From Verticiella alkaliphila (GTDB taxonomy: Bacteria > Pseudomonadota > Gammaproteobacteria > Burkholderiales > Burkholderiaceae_B): a stretch of DNA of 64,000 bases. The notes beneath the pieces are model-generated. The model saw only the letters and a program-made list of their open reading frames with translations. It searched no databases and was not told the origin of the DNA. The stretch spans positions 17,556 to 81,555 of the forward strand of contig NZ_JADCNH010000019.1 in the NCBI RefSeq assembly GCF_018904615.1, in the 5' to 3' direction. The translations under genes and the position numbers were made by a program. Numbering within the stretch: the first letter of the stretch is position 1; every line of letters begins with the position of its first letter. Shown in pieces: positions 26,182-34,066 of the stretch.

Positions 26182-27167
26182 CGAACGACGATGGCATCTT
26201 GCCGGCGACGCGGGTCACGCAGGCCTTTGGCATCCGCTATCCCATTCTGGCGGGCGGCATGATGTGGCTGTCGGATCCGGCGTTCGTAGCAGCGATGGGA
26301 CGGGCTGGAGGCCTGGGGTTCCTGACCGCGCGCTCGTTTGCGCACGCGCAGGCGTTTGCCGAGGGTGTATCGCTCGCGCGCCGCCTGGCCGGTGACGCGC
26401 CCATTGGCGTGAACTTCACGTTGTCCCGGCACAGCGACAACCAGGGCACGGGCGCCATGCTGGAGCTGGCGTTGGCCCAAGGAATCACGGCCTTCGAGAC
26501 GGCAGGGACGCTGCCGCCGCAGGCCTTGATCGACCGGATCCACGAGGCGGGCGGCATCCTGCTGCACAAGTGCGCGGCGCTGCGCCATGCGCGGGCCGCT
26601 CAGGCCGCGGGTGTGGACATGGTCGGTCTGGTCGGCATGGAGGAGGGCGGGCATCCCGGCCCGGGAGAGCTGCCCACGAGCCTGCTCGGCGCGTTGGCGG
26701 CGCGCGAGCTGGATATCCCTCTGGTGGTCGGCGGGGGCATCGGCTGTGGCGAGCAGATCGTGGCCGCGCTTGCGTTGGGCGCTGATGCTGTCGTCATGGG
26801 CACGCGCTTTCTGGCGTGCGACGAGATATGGGCCCATCCAGCCTACAAAGCCGCGCTGGTCGCTGCCGACGAGAACGCAACCGTGCGCGTGTTCGGCTCG
26901 CTCGGTCGCACCTGGCGCGTCCTGCGCAACCGGACGGCCGAACAGGTGGCAGACCTGGAGGCGGCCGGCGAGCGGGACTATGCCGCCTACTCGGCCCTGG
27001 TGTCGGGTACGTTGACGCGGCAGGCGTGCTACACCGAAGGTGACGTGCAGCAGGGGTTGCTCTCCTGCGGTCCGGCAGTCGGATTCATCGACCGTGGCGA
27101 ATCGCTCGCGCAGACCGTCCAGACGCTGGTGCATGAGGCCCGACGCGCGCTCGCACGCGTGCGCTAG
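26178..27167 (+). CDS. nitronate monooxygenase/FabK-like flavoprotein
   Basis: The 329-residue protein is a TIM-barrel flavoprotein of the 2-nitropropane dioxygenase family: YPILAGGMMWLSDP at the start, GMEEGGHPGPGELP and VGGGIGCGEQIVAALALGADAVVMGTRF in the FMN phosphate region (shown here in part). Family members oxidise nitronates or reduce enoyl groups (FabK). It is coupled by a 4-base overlap to an acyl-CoA synthetase, so an enoyl-CoA-related reductase or oxidase role is as likely as nitronate oxidation. It is the last gene of the IclR operon. Confidence 0.85.
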   Translation: MTNDDGILPATRVTQAFGIRYPILAGGMMWLSDPAFVAAMGRAGGLGFLTARSFAHAQAFAEGVSLARRLAGDAPIGVNFTLSRHSDNQGTGAMLELALAQGITAFETAGTLPPQALIDRIHEAGGILLHKCAALRHARAAQAAGVDMVGLVGMEEGGHPGPGELPTSLLGALAARELDIPLVVGGGIGCGEQIVAALALGADAVVMGTRFLACDEIWAHPAYKAALVAADENATVRVFGSLGRTWRVLRNRTAEQVADLEAAGERDYAAYSALVSGTLTRQACYTEGDVQQGLLSCGPAVGFIDRGESLAQTVQTLVHEARRALARVR

Positions 27168-27273
27168 GCGTCTGCACGCCACGCAAACGGCCGCGACGGG
27201 CTTGATTTCGACAGGGAGCGACAAGGCGCCGACCGGCCCGCGATAATGTGGCCCCCGGATTGCAGATCCCGTC

Positions 27274-28095
27274 ATGCGTTTGCCGCAGTCTCCTCGCGCG
27301 ATGCCCTTGCCCGCTGTGTCCCTTCCCACCGCGGGCTGGGCACTGATGGTCATGCTGGGTGTGGGCTATGCCTTGGCGCTGGCCCACGGCAGGCTTTCGC
27401 TGGCCAGCCTTCCGGTATTTGCCGGGCTCCTCCTGGCCGGTATCTGCGTGCGTCGGGGCTCCCGGGCCTGGCAGCTGGCAGGCCACGCCGCGTTTGTCTG
27501 CCTGGCTCTGGGTCTCGGCCTGCACGGGTTGTCGGGCTTTCACAACGGGATGGTGTCGCTGCCACCTGCCAGCCAATGGCACGCGCTGGGCAGCTTTTAC
27601 CTGAACCTGGACAAGCCGCTGATCGGCGTGTGGCTGCTGCTCGCTTGCCCCTGGGTGGTGCCGCGGCACAGCGCCGGGCAAGTCCTCGGCATCACCCTGC
27701 TCGCCACCCCAGTCACGCTCCTGGTGTGCCTGCTGGCAGCCCTCGCGTCCGGCCTCGTCGTCTGGCTGCCAGGCTGGTCACCGGGCGGCTGGCTGTGGGC
27801 CGCGAACAACCTGCTGCTGGTCTGCGTCACCGAGGAACTGTTGTTTCGCGGTTACCTGCAGGGCGCGCTGGTGCGGCGCTGGCCGACCCACCCTGTGCTG
27901 ACCACGCTCGGCGCCGCGGCGCTCTTCGGGCTGGCCCATGCACCCGGCGGGGCTGGGTGGGCCGTGACGGCCGGCCTGGCAGGGATTGGCTATGGCTGGG
28001 CGTACCACCGTGGCGGGCTGCTGGCCGCGGTGGCCGTGCACTTTGCCGTCAACCTGGTGTACTTCGGCGGGTTCGTCGCGGCGGGTACGCGATAG
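27274..28095 (+). CDS. CPBP-family intramembrane glutamic protease
   Basis: The 273-residue protein has about eight hydrophobic segments. The CPBP (Rce1-like) motifs lie in the C-terminal half: TEELLFRGYLQ with the Glu-Glu pair and Arg, FGLAH with His, and HFAVN with His and Asn. Such proteases cut membrane-associated peptides, or in Gram-positives take part in bacteriocin immunity; the target here is unknown. The open frame begins at 27274; an ATG at 27301 is an alternative start. It stands alone, between the NMO-like gene and a convergent TRIC-type gene. Confidence 0.85.
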   Translation: MRLPQSPRAMPLPAVSLPTAGWALMVMLGVGYALALAHGRLSLASLPVFAGLLLAGICVRRGSRAWQLAGHAAFVCLALGLGLHGLSGFHNGMVSLPPASQWHALGSFYLNLDKPLIGVWLLLACPWVVPRHSAGQVLGITLLATPVTLLVCLLAALASGLVVWLPGWSPGGWLWAANNLLLVCVTEELLFRGYLQGALVRRWPTHPVLTTLGAAALFGLAHAPGGAGWAVTAGLAGIGYGWAYHRGGLLAAVAVHFAVNLVYFGGFVAAGTR

Positions 28096-28137
28096 GGCCC
28101 GGGCGCCCGAGCCTGCCGGCGCCGAGGCGGGCGCGGG

Positions 28138-28764
28138 TTATTGCCCCTCGCGGGCGTACACGAACTTGGGCATGTGCCAGTTGAAGCGCAAGGCGAGCAG
28201 CCGCATGGTGAGGCCGGCCGCCATCGCGGTGAAAAGGGCGACTTCGTGGTGCCAGTCCAAGGCGAGCGCCGCCACGTACAAGCCGCCCGTGACCACCGAC
28301 ACACTGGCATAGAGTTCGCTGCGAAAGAGCAGCGGGACGCGGTTGCACAGGATGTCGCGCAACACGCCGCCCACGCAGCCCGTGATCATTCCCGCCACGA
28401 TCACCACGGTGGGCGACAGGCCCATCTCGCGCGCGACGTTGCAGCCAATCACCGTGAAGACCACCAGTCCGATCGCGTCCAGAACGAGGAAGATCCAGCG
28501 CAACCGGTGCATGAAGCGCGCGACGGCGATCGTGCCGAGCGCGGCCGCCACAGTCAGAAGCAGATACTCCGGATGCGCCACCCACACCAACGGGTAATGG
28601 CCGAGCAGAACATCGCGCATCGAGCCGCCGCCCAGGGCGGTGATGGCGCCCAGCAGGCACACGCCGATCCAATCCATGCTGCGCCGCCCGGCCGCCAGCG
28701 CCGCGGTCATGGATTCCGCGGTGATGGCGATGATGTAGAGGATGTGCAGGACGAGGACGCTCAT
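28138..28764 (-). CDS. TRIC/UPF0126 (YicG-like) membrane channel protein
   Basis: The 208-residue protein has seven hydrophobic segments arranged as two repeats of three plus one. Each repeat carries the TRIC signature: GGGSMRDVLLG in the first and GGVLRDILCNRVP in the second. Bacterial TRIC-type proteins form trimeric cation channels; the physiological ion is not known from sequence. The ATG at 28764 gives the normal family start MSVLVLHILYII; the longer frame overlaps the divergent cupin gene. It is convergent with the CPBP gene. Confidence 0.9.
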   Translation of the reverse strand: MSVLVLHILYIIAITAESMTAALAAGRRSMDWIGVCLLGAITALGGGSMRDVLLGHYPLVWVAHPEYLLLTVAAALGTIAVARFMHRLRWIFLVLDAIGLVVFTVIGCNVAREMGLSPTVVIVAGMITGCVGGVLRDILCNRVPLLFRSELYASVSVVTGGLYVAALALDWHHEVALFTAMAAGLTMRLLALRFNWHMPKFVYAREGQ

Positions 28765-28837
28765 GGGGCGCCATTGTATCGGCGAGCCCGCTCGGGCCCA
28801 TAATTTGCCTCCGGTCGGACGTCGCCAGGAGACTCCC

Positions 28838-29362
28838 ATGCTTATCGCCACCCTGCGGTTCCCCACCACGGCTACCGTGCCCAATCACCCGCGGTGGCCT
28901 GTCATCCTGTACAAGAACGCCGTGCCGGCCGATGCGCATGCCGCGCGCACGTTCGAGGAACGTTTCGCCGCTCACGGCTGGCAGGGCGGCTGGCGGGGCG
29001 AGGTGTACGACTACGTGCACTATCACGTCGATGCCCACGAGGTGTTGGGCGTGGCCAGCGGCAGCGCCACCCTGCGCCTGGGCGGCGACGCGGGCGAGCC
29101 GGTGCGCGTCACTGCCGGTGACTGTGTCCTGCTCCCTGCGGGTACCGGGCACCAGTGCCTGGATGCGTCGCCGGATTTCGAAGTGGTGGCGGCCTACCCG
29201 CCCGGGCAAACGCCGGATCTGCAGACGCAGGCGGCCACGGATGAGCAACGTCGGGCCATTGCCGCGCTGCCCGCGCCGCCGACGGATCCGCTGGAGGGGC
29301 CGGGCGGGGCGGTTGGCGCCCATTGGCGCCGCGCCGCGCCTGCCCGTCCCAACTCCGCCTGA
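28838..29362 (+). CDS. cupin-fold protein
   Basis: The 174-residue protein has a single cupin barrel: YDYVHYHVDAHEVLGVASG holds the first His/Glu set, and GDCVLLPAGTGHQ the second His. Such small cupins bind a metal, but many have no known reaction. The ATG at 28838 follows CAGGAGA. It resembles YjlB-type cupins. It is divergent from the TRIC gene, with 73 bases between starts. The last 35 residues are Pro/Ala-rich and probably disordered. Confidence 0.85.
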   Translation: MLIATLRFPTTATVPNHPRWPVILYKNAVPADAHAARTFEERFAAHGWQGGWRGEVYDYVHYHVDAHEVLGVASGSATLRLGGDAGEPVRVTAGDCVLLPAGTGHQCLDASPDFEVVAAYPPGQTPDLQTQAATDEQRRAIAALPAPPTDPLEGPGGAVGAHWRRAAPARPNSA

Positions 29363-29483
29363 TGCCGGTCATCACCCGATGTCCGCGGTCAGGCGCGCCG
29401 TGCCGCGAATCGTCAGGGACGAGCGCGCGCCTGACATGACCCACTTCCTATCATTCGGCTTTGCCTCGTGCCGGAGTCGTTCG

Positions 29484-30359
29484 ATGCTTGATTTCCCCCT
29501 ACGCCTGTCCCGCTCGATGCGCCGTCTGCTCGGCGCGCTGTGCCTGGCGGGCGTGGCGCCCGCGTATGCGGCCTCGGCCGACGAGTCTTTGCTGGCACTG
29601 GAGCACGCACAGGCGCGCTATGAGGCGATGCACGACAGCGCGGCGTACGCCTCCGGCCTGCTTCGTGTGCTCTACGAGGATCGCGCCGCGGTACCCGAAA
29701 CCGTCGAGATCGCCAACACGCACGTGCGCAAGTCATTCAAAGTGCCTGCCGCCATGACGGCGATGCGTGAGGCGATGGCGCAGACGCCAGATCTGCCCGA
29801 TGAGCAGGCCCAGGCCCTCGCTCGCATCGCGAAGGATTGGGCGCAGCGTGACGCGGCGCTGCGAGCCCTTCCAGAGTCGGCGCTGGCGGCCGAGGGCGAA
29901 GCCATGGCGCGGCGGATGGCAGAACGTCAGGACGCCGACGCCATCGAGGCGCTTCTGCCGCTGATGGCAGAGCCTGCCTTGGCCGAGGAGAATGTCCTGG
30001 CCGCAGAACGCGTCTACCGGTTGATGGAGATCCTGGTCGTGGAGGGGCATGCCCAGGCCAAGGCCGAGATCGAACTGCATGGAGACGATGGCCTGCGCTC
30101 CGAACTCATCCACATCGCGCGCGCGACGCCGGCGGAGTACCGGGCGCTGGGCCAGGAGCGCGAGGTGGAGCGGCAGCGGGCGATGTTCCGCCAACGCTAT
30201 GTGCTTTCCTACCTGCCGCCCGAGGAGGTGCGCACGTTGCAGTCGATCTATACGAGCGAGGCCGGCCGTGCCAAGCGTGACGCGCTCGTCAAGGCCTTCG
30301 CGGCACGCAACGACGCCGACAGCCTGTCGGCCTTGCTCGGCATGGTGGACGCGCTGTAG
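29484..30359 (+). CDS. exported protein with DUF2059-like C-terminus
   Basis: The 291-residue product starts with a basic-then-hydrophobic signal peptide cleaved near AYAASADE, so it is probably periplasmic. The rest is helical and rich in Glu, Ala and Arg. Near the C-terminus, LSYLPPEEVRTLQSIYTSEAG looks like the DUF2059 motif, in which an acidic helix precedes YxSxAG. No function is known for such proteins. GGAG about 10 bases before ATG 29484 supports this start; the open frame runs upstream through the cupin gene in another frame. Confidence 0.75.
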   Translation: MLDFPLRLSRSMRRLLGALCLAGVAPAYAASADESLLALEHAQARYEAMHDSAAYASGLLRVLYEDRAAVPETVEIANTHVRKSFKVPAAMTAMREAMAQTPDLPDEQAQALARIAKDWAQRDAALRALPESALAAEGEAMARRMAERQDADAIEALLPLMAEPALAEENVLAAERVYRLMEILVVEGHAQAKAEIELHGDDGLRSELIHIARATPAEYRALGQEREVERQRAMFRQRYVLSYLPPEEVRTLQSIYTSEAGRAKRDALVKAFAARNDADSLSALLGMVDAL

Positions 30360-30394
30360 CGTCAGCGTGCCCCGCGGGAGTTCGCGTCAGCCCC

Positions 30395-31330
30395 TCACGT
30401 CGGTGCAGGCGCGACGGTACCAGCCTGGCCCTCCACGGCAGGCGCCAGCGCGAACAATGTCTGCAGGTGTCGGGTCTCGTCCACGGGGCTGCGGCCGAAC
30501 ATCCGCTTGAATTCCCGGCTGAACTGCGAGGCGCTCTCGTACCCGACGGCATCGGCGGCGCGCGCCACGCTGGTGCCCTGACGGATCATCATGAGCCGCG
30601 CCTGATGCAATCGGATCGACTTGATGTACTGGATTGGCGAGGTGGCCGTCACGGCCTTGAAGTGCACATGAAACGCCGGCACGCTCAGGTTGGCCTCTTC
30701 GGCCAATGTGGGGACATCGAGGCTCTGCGCATAGTGAGTGTGCACGCGGCGCAGCACCTTGGCGATGCGGCCGAAGTGGCTGCCCTGCTGCAGGGCAGCG
30801 CGCAGGCTGCCGCCCTGGGGGCCGCGCAGCACCCGATAGGTGATCTCGCGCAATAGCGCCGGGCCCAGGATGGCGGCGTCCTCGGGCGAGGCCAGCGCCT
30901 GCAGCAGGCGCCAGAGGGCGTCTTCGAGCGCGTCGTCCAGCGGGCTGGCGTACAGCGTCGTCGGCTGCGCGTGCGCGGGGGCCTGCGTGAGGTCGTCCAG
31001 GCGCATGGCGATGTCCGCTGTCAGGGCAGGGGAGATGCGCACCGTCAGCCCGAGCATCGGGGCGGCAGCGCTCGCCTCGGTCTGCGTGCTGAAGGGCAGC
31101 GGTACCGTCAGCACCAGATAGTGCCCAGCGTCGTACACATAGGGCTGTCCGCCATGCACGCCGCGCTTGCGTCCCTGCAGAACGAAAACGAGGCTGGGTT
31201 CATACAGGGCCGGCGTCACGGGCAGTGGCTGGTCGGCGCGCATGAACGTCACGTCGTCCAGACGCGACGCGGTGAAGCCTTCGGTGGGGGCTAGCTGCTG
31301 CAGCAGGGCGATCATGCGGGGGCGGTGCAT
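30395..31330 (-). CDS. AraC-family transcriptional regulator
   Basis: The 311-residue regulator has an AraC N-terminal domain (residues about 20-170, with LVFVLQGRKRG) and a C-terminal double HTH (LAEEANLSVPAFHVHFKAVT, then GYESASQFSREFKRMFG). The start at ATG 31330 gives MHRPRMIALLQQLAPTEGF, the usual beginning of this subgroup; ATG 31432 would add 34 residues. It is divergent from an SDR gene across 260 bases, a pairing common in proteobacteria in which the regulator controls the reductase. Confidence 0.9.
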   Translation of the reverse strand: MHRPRMIALLQQLAPTEGFTASRLDDVTFMRADQPLPVTPALYEPSLVFVLQGRKRGVHGGQPYVYDAGHYLVLTVPLPFSTQTEASAAAPMLGLTVRISPALTADIAMRLDDLTQAPAHAQPTTLYASPLDDALEDALWRLLQALASPEDAAILGPALLREITYRVLRGPQGGSLRAALQQGSHFGRIAKVLRRVHTHYAQSLDVPTLAEEANLSVPAFHVHFKAVTATSPIQYIKSIRLHQARLMMIRQGTSVARAADAVGYESASQFSREFKRMFGRSPVDETRHLQTLFALAPAVEGQAGTVAPAPT

Positions 31331-31590
31331 GCCGGGCTCCGGGCAATGGGCGGTATGAGCAAGCGTCGTCGTGGGGATGCCAGACGCCACCGCAGCGAAC
31401 GCAAACGTTGGCGTTCGTGCCCATTCTGTCATGCGGAACGCACGATCCCATAGCCTTTGACAGGCGAGCCAAGAGAAATAGGCAAGCCTTGAAGACGAAC
31501 CGGTCTTCGCGCGAGTCGGGCGCCTCCGTAGGATGACGTCATGGCAGCCGGGGCCTTGCCCGCTGCCCTCATTCCTTCAGGAGGATTCAC

Positions 31591-32325
31591 ATGTCTGCCC
31601 AGCATTCCGGCAAAGTCATCCTGCTCACCGGGGCCAGCAGCGGCATCGGCGAAGCCACCGCCCGCGTGCTTGCCGCCCAGGGACACCGACTGGTCGTTGG
31701 TGCCCGCCGCATCAATCGGCTCCAGGCCCTGGCCGATGAGCTGGCCGCTCAGGACACGCCCATCGCCTTCCTCGCCGTGGACGTCACCGACCGCGCGAGT
31801 GTGCAGGCGTTCGCCGATCACGCGCTGGCCCTGCATGGGCGCATCGACGTCATCGTGAACAACGCGGGCGTCATGCCCTTGTCGCCCATGGCCTCGCTCA
31901 AGGTGGACGAGTGGGACCGCATGATCGACGTCAACATCCGCGGCGTGCTGCATGGTGTGGCGGCGGTGCTGCCCACGATGCAGCGCCAGGGCGAGGGCCA
32001 GATCATCAACGTGTCGTCGATCGGCGGGCTCTATGTGGTACCCACCGCCGCCGTGTACTGCGCCACCAAGTACGCCGTGCGCGCGATCTCGGACGGCCTG
32101 CGCCAGGAACACGACAACCTGCGCGTCACCTGCGTCTACCCGGGCGTCGTGGAATCGGAACTCGCAGACACCATCACCGACCCGGGGGCGGCCGCCGCCA
32201 TGGTCGAGTACCGCAAGATCGCGCTCAAGCCCGAGGCGATCGCACAGGCCATTGCCCACGTGATCGCCCAGCCGCCGGATGTCGACACCAGCGAGATCGT
32301 CGTGCGCCCCACGGCGAGCGTCTGA
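31591..32325 (+). CDS. SDR-family oxidoreductase
   Basis: The 244-residue protein is a classical short-chain dehydrogenase: LTGASSGIGEA for the cofactor, NNAGVMP, Ser in NVSSIGG and YCATK for catalysis. GARRINRL at the end of the second strand suggests NADP(H) preference. A strong AGGAGG ribosome binding site precedes the ATG. It is divergent from the AraC gene and ends 7 bases before the end of the convergent LuxR-type gene. The substrate is unknown. Confidence 0.92.
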   Translation: MSAQHSGKVILLTGASSGIGEATARVLAAQGHRLVVGARRINRLQALADELAAQDTPIAFLAVDVTDRASVQAFADHALALHGRIDVIVNNAGVMPLSPMASLKVDEWDRMIDVNIRGVLHGVAAVLPTMQRQGEGQIINVSSIGGLYVVPTAAVYCATKYAVRAISDGLRQEHDNLRVTCVYPGVVESELADTITDPGAAAAMVEYRKIALKPEAIAQAIAHVIAQPPDVDTSEIVVRPTASV

Positions 32326-32332
32326 CCCCTCG

Positions 32333-33016
32333 CTAACCCACCAGCCTCGCCCCCCGCAACCGCGCCGAAGACACCGCGTCCCGGGCGTTGCGCGCGCCCA
32401 GGCGCTGATACAGGGTCGAGGCGTGGGCTTCGGCGGTGGCGTTGGAGATGCCCAGGTCGTGGGCGATGACGCTGAGCGGCCTGCCCCGGGCAAATTGAAG
32501 CAACAACGCATACTGCCGGGGCGTCAGGCCGAGCGCCTCTGCCTCATCCACCGCCTGTTGCACGCTCGGGTCGGGTTCCGCCGGCGGCATCAGGGCGTGC
32601 GAGTCTCCCGACAGCGTGAGCGTCTCGTCAGGCTGCGCGCCGGGTGCATCGAGGTCCAGCCCCAGGTGGATGGCCGCCGTGAGCGTGTCGAGGTGCGCAT
32701 CGTTCATCAGGCACCCATAGGCCAGTCGGCCCAGGTTGCCCACGAGCCGCGGGGCCGGTGATCCCGGCGCGCACAATAGCAGCGTACGTCGCGGCTTCAG
32801 CTGCGACACGGCCAGACGCAGCAACGCCTGCGCCGCCTCCACATCGGCGCTGATGCCCAGGATCAACAGGTCAATGTGACGGTGCTGGCCTGCGGCAGCA
32901 CGCAGATGCGTCGGATCTACGTAGAACACGGCTGCAGGCAGGGGCAGGTCTTCCAGCAGGTGGCGCAAACCCGCGCGCACCAGCGGGTTGGGTTCAACCA
33001 GCACGATCGTCTTCAT
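32333..33016 (-). CDS. LuxR-type regulator with degenerate receiver domain
   Basis: The 227-residue protein is built like a NarL/FixJ response regulator: receiver-like residues 1-120 and a LuxR HTH at about 160-220 (GLTPRQYALLLQFARG, LGISNATAEAHASTLYQRLG). The receiver lacks the phosphorylation chemistry: the acidic pair at the first strand is replaced by EP (VLVEPNPLVRAG), and the aspartate expected after LLIL is Gly (DLLILGISAD). It should therefore act without phosphorylation. No histidine kinase is adjacent. It is convergent with the SDR gene. Confidence 0.85.
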   Translation of the reverse strand: MKTIVLVEPNPLVRAGLRHLLEDLPLPAAVFYVDPTHLRAAAGQHRHIDLLILGISADVEAAQALLRLAVSQLKPRRTLLLCAPGSPAPRLVGNLGRLAYGCLMNDAHLDTLTAAIHLGLDLDAPGAQPDETLTLSGDSHALMPPAEPDPSVQQAVDEAEALGLTPRQYALLLQFARGRPLSVIAHDLGISNATAEAHASTLYQRLGARNARDAVSSARLRGARLVG

Positions 33017-33101
33017 GGAGAGGCCTCTTGCAGTGGCTAGGAAGATCTACGTGGCAATGCGTCAAACGGATGCAGTGCGCGGTAGTCGCCCTCGTCTCCC
33101 C

Positions 33102-33905
33102 TCAGCTTCGTCGTGCCACTGACAACTCGGTGCCGAGCGTTGCGGCTTGATGTTGCAGTGTTGCCACCACCTCCCGCAGGCGAGCGCCGCTCAGCCGGGA
33201 GCGAATCGCCGCCACACTCAATGCCGCCACCACCTCCCGATCTCGGTCGAATACAGGCACCCCCACGCCAACCATCTCCGGGATGATTCGGCCCGGGTTG
33301 ATGGCATAGCCATTGGCCTGCGTGGCCGCGATGTCGTCGTGCAATTCTGCCAGTGAGGGGTGCGTCGGCTGGCGCACCCCTGGGTAGCGGGCGCAGACGC
33401 GCTCGATGTCGTCCGGCGGGGCGAATGCGAGCAGCGCGAGACTGCCGGCGCCCACGCCGAGCGGACGCCGGTGACCGATCTCCAGCGTGAGAATCTTGAT
33501 CGGGAAATCCCCCGTCTTGCGATCGACGCAGACGGCTTCGTCGCCGGAGCGGATGGACAGGAACGCGGTGTCGCCGGTGCTCGCCGCCAGCCGCTGCAGG
33601 GCCGCTTCGGAAATGGCCCGGATGCCGTGCTGGCCGGAGGCTGCCGCGAGGCCGAGGATGTAGGCCTCGCGACCCAGCGAGTAGGTGTGGCGGGTCGGGT
33701 GAAGGGCGACGAAGCCTTCCTGAGCCAGCGCAGACAGCATGCGATGCGCCGTTGGGCGCGTGAGCGCATTGTCCCGTGCGGCGTGGCTCAAGGCCACGCC
33801 ATGGGCGGGCCCCGCCGCCACGTACTTTAGAAGGCGCAGCACGCGCACCACGCTCTGCGCGCCACCCACGTCGCTGTCAGGTTTGCGCATCTGGGTATCC
33901 GGCAT
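33102..33905 (-). CDS. IclR-family transcriptional regulator
   Basis: The 267-residue regulator has an N-terminal winged helix (residues about 15-75: AQSVVRVLRLLKYVA, LTRPTAHRMLSAL) and an effector domain (GVGAGSLALLAFAPP, ALSVAAIRSRL). It is divergent from the duplicated unknown protein and the thiamine-diphosphate enzyme. A perfect 15-bp palindrome lies 30 bases before its start, and a near copy overlaps the start of the divergent gene, so it very likely represses both directions until its ligand appears. Confidence 0.92.
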   Translation of the reverse strand: MPDTQMRKPDSDVGGAQSVVRVLRLLKYVAAGPAHGVALSHAARDNALTRPTAHRMLSALAQEGFVALHPTRHTYSLGREAYILGLAAASGQHGIRAISEAALQRLAASTGDTAFLSIRSGDEAVCVDRKTGDFPIKILTLEIGHRRPLGVGAGSLALLAFAPPDDIERVCARYPGVRQPTHPSLAELHDDIAATQANGYAINPGRIIPEMVGVGVPVFDRDREVVAALSVAAIRSRLSGARLREVVATLQHQAATLGTELSVARRS

Positions 33906-33934
33906 CGACGATCATCCTGCATGAAGAATATTGA

Positions 33935-33949
33935 GTCCATATTATGGAC
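33935..33949. promoter_or_regulatory. IclR operator, site 1
   Basis: GTCCATATTATGGAC is a perfect inverted repeat around a central T, 30 bases upstream of the IclR start codon. The same 13-base core recurs at 34054-34066 across the divergent promoter. Both the repetition and the position mark it as the binding site of the IclR protein; direct binding is not shown. Confidence 0.7.
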
Positions 33950-34053
33950 GATAGGTTGATGGCGCGACGATGTCGCACATAGACTGCGGTCATTAAAGTG
34001 ACAGCAGCGCGATCCGTTGGTGGGCTGGTCTGAATCCAAAAACCTGGGGTGAT

Positions 34054-34066
34054 TCCATATTATGGA
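34054..34066. promoter_or_regulatory. IclR operator, site 2, overlapping a start codon
   Basis: TCCATATTATGGA is identical to the core of site 1, centred 118 bases away. It contains the ATG (34062-34064) of the divergent gene. A bound repressor would cover the translation start and the promoter-proximal transcript region. Confidence 0.7.

Noticed and set aside
28096..28137. Terminator between the convergent CPBP and TRIC genes
   Set aside because: Only short GGGCGCCC-type palindromes without T-runs are present; these occur by chance in such GC-rich sequence.
31533..31542. ATGACGTCAT palindrome in the AraC/SDR intergenic region
   Set aside because: A single 10-bp palindrome with no second copy; AraC proteins usually bind direct repeats.
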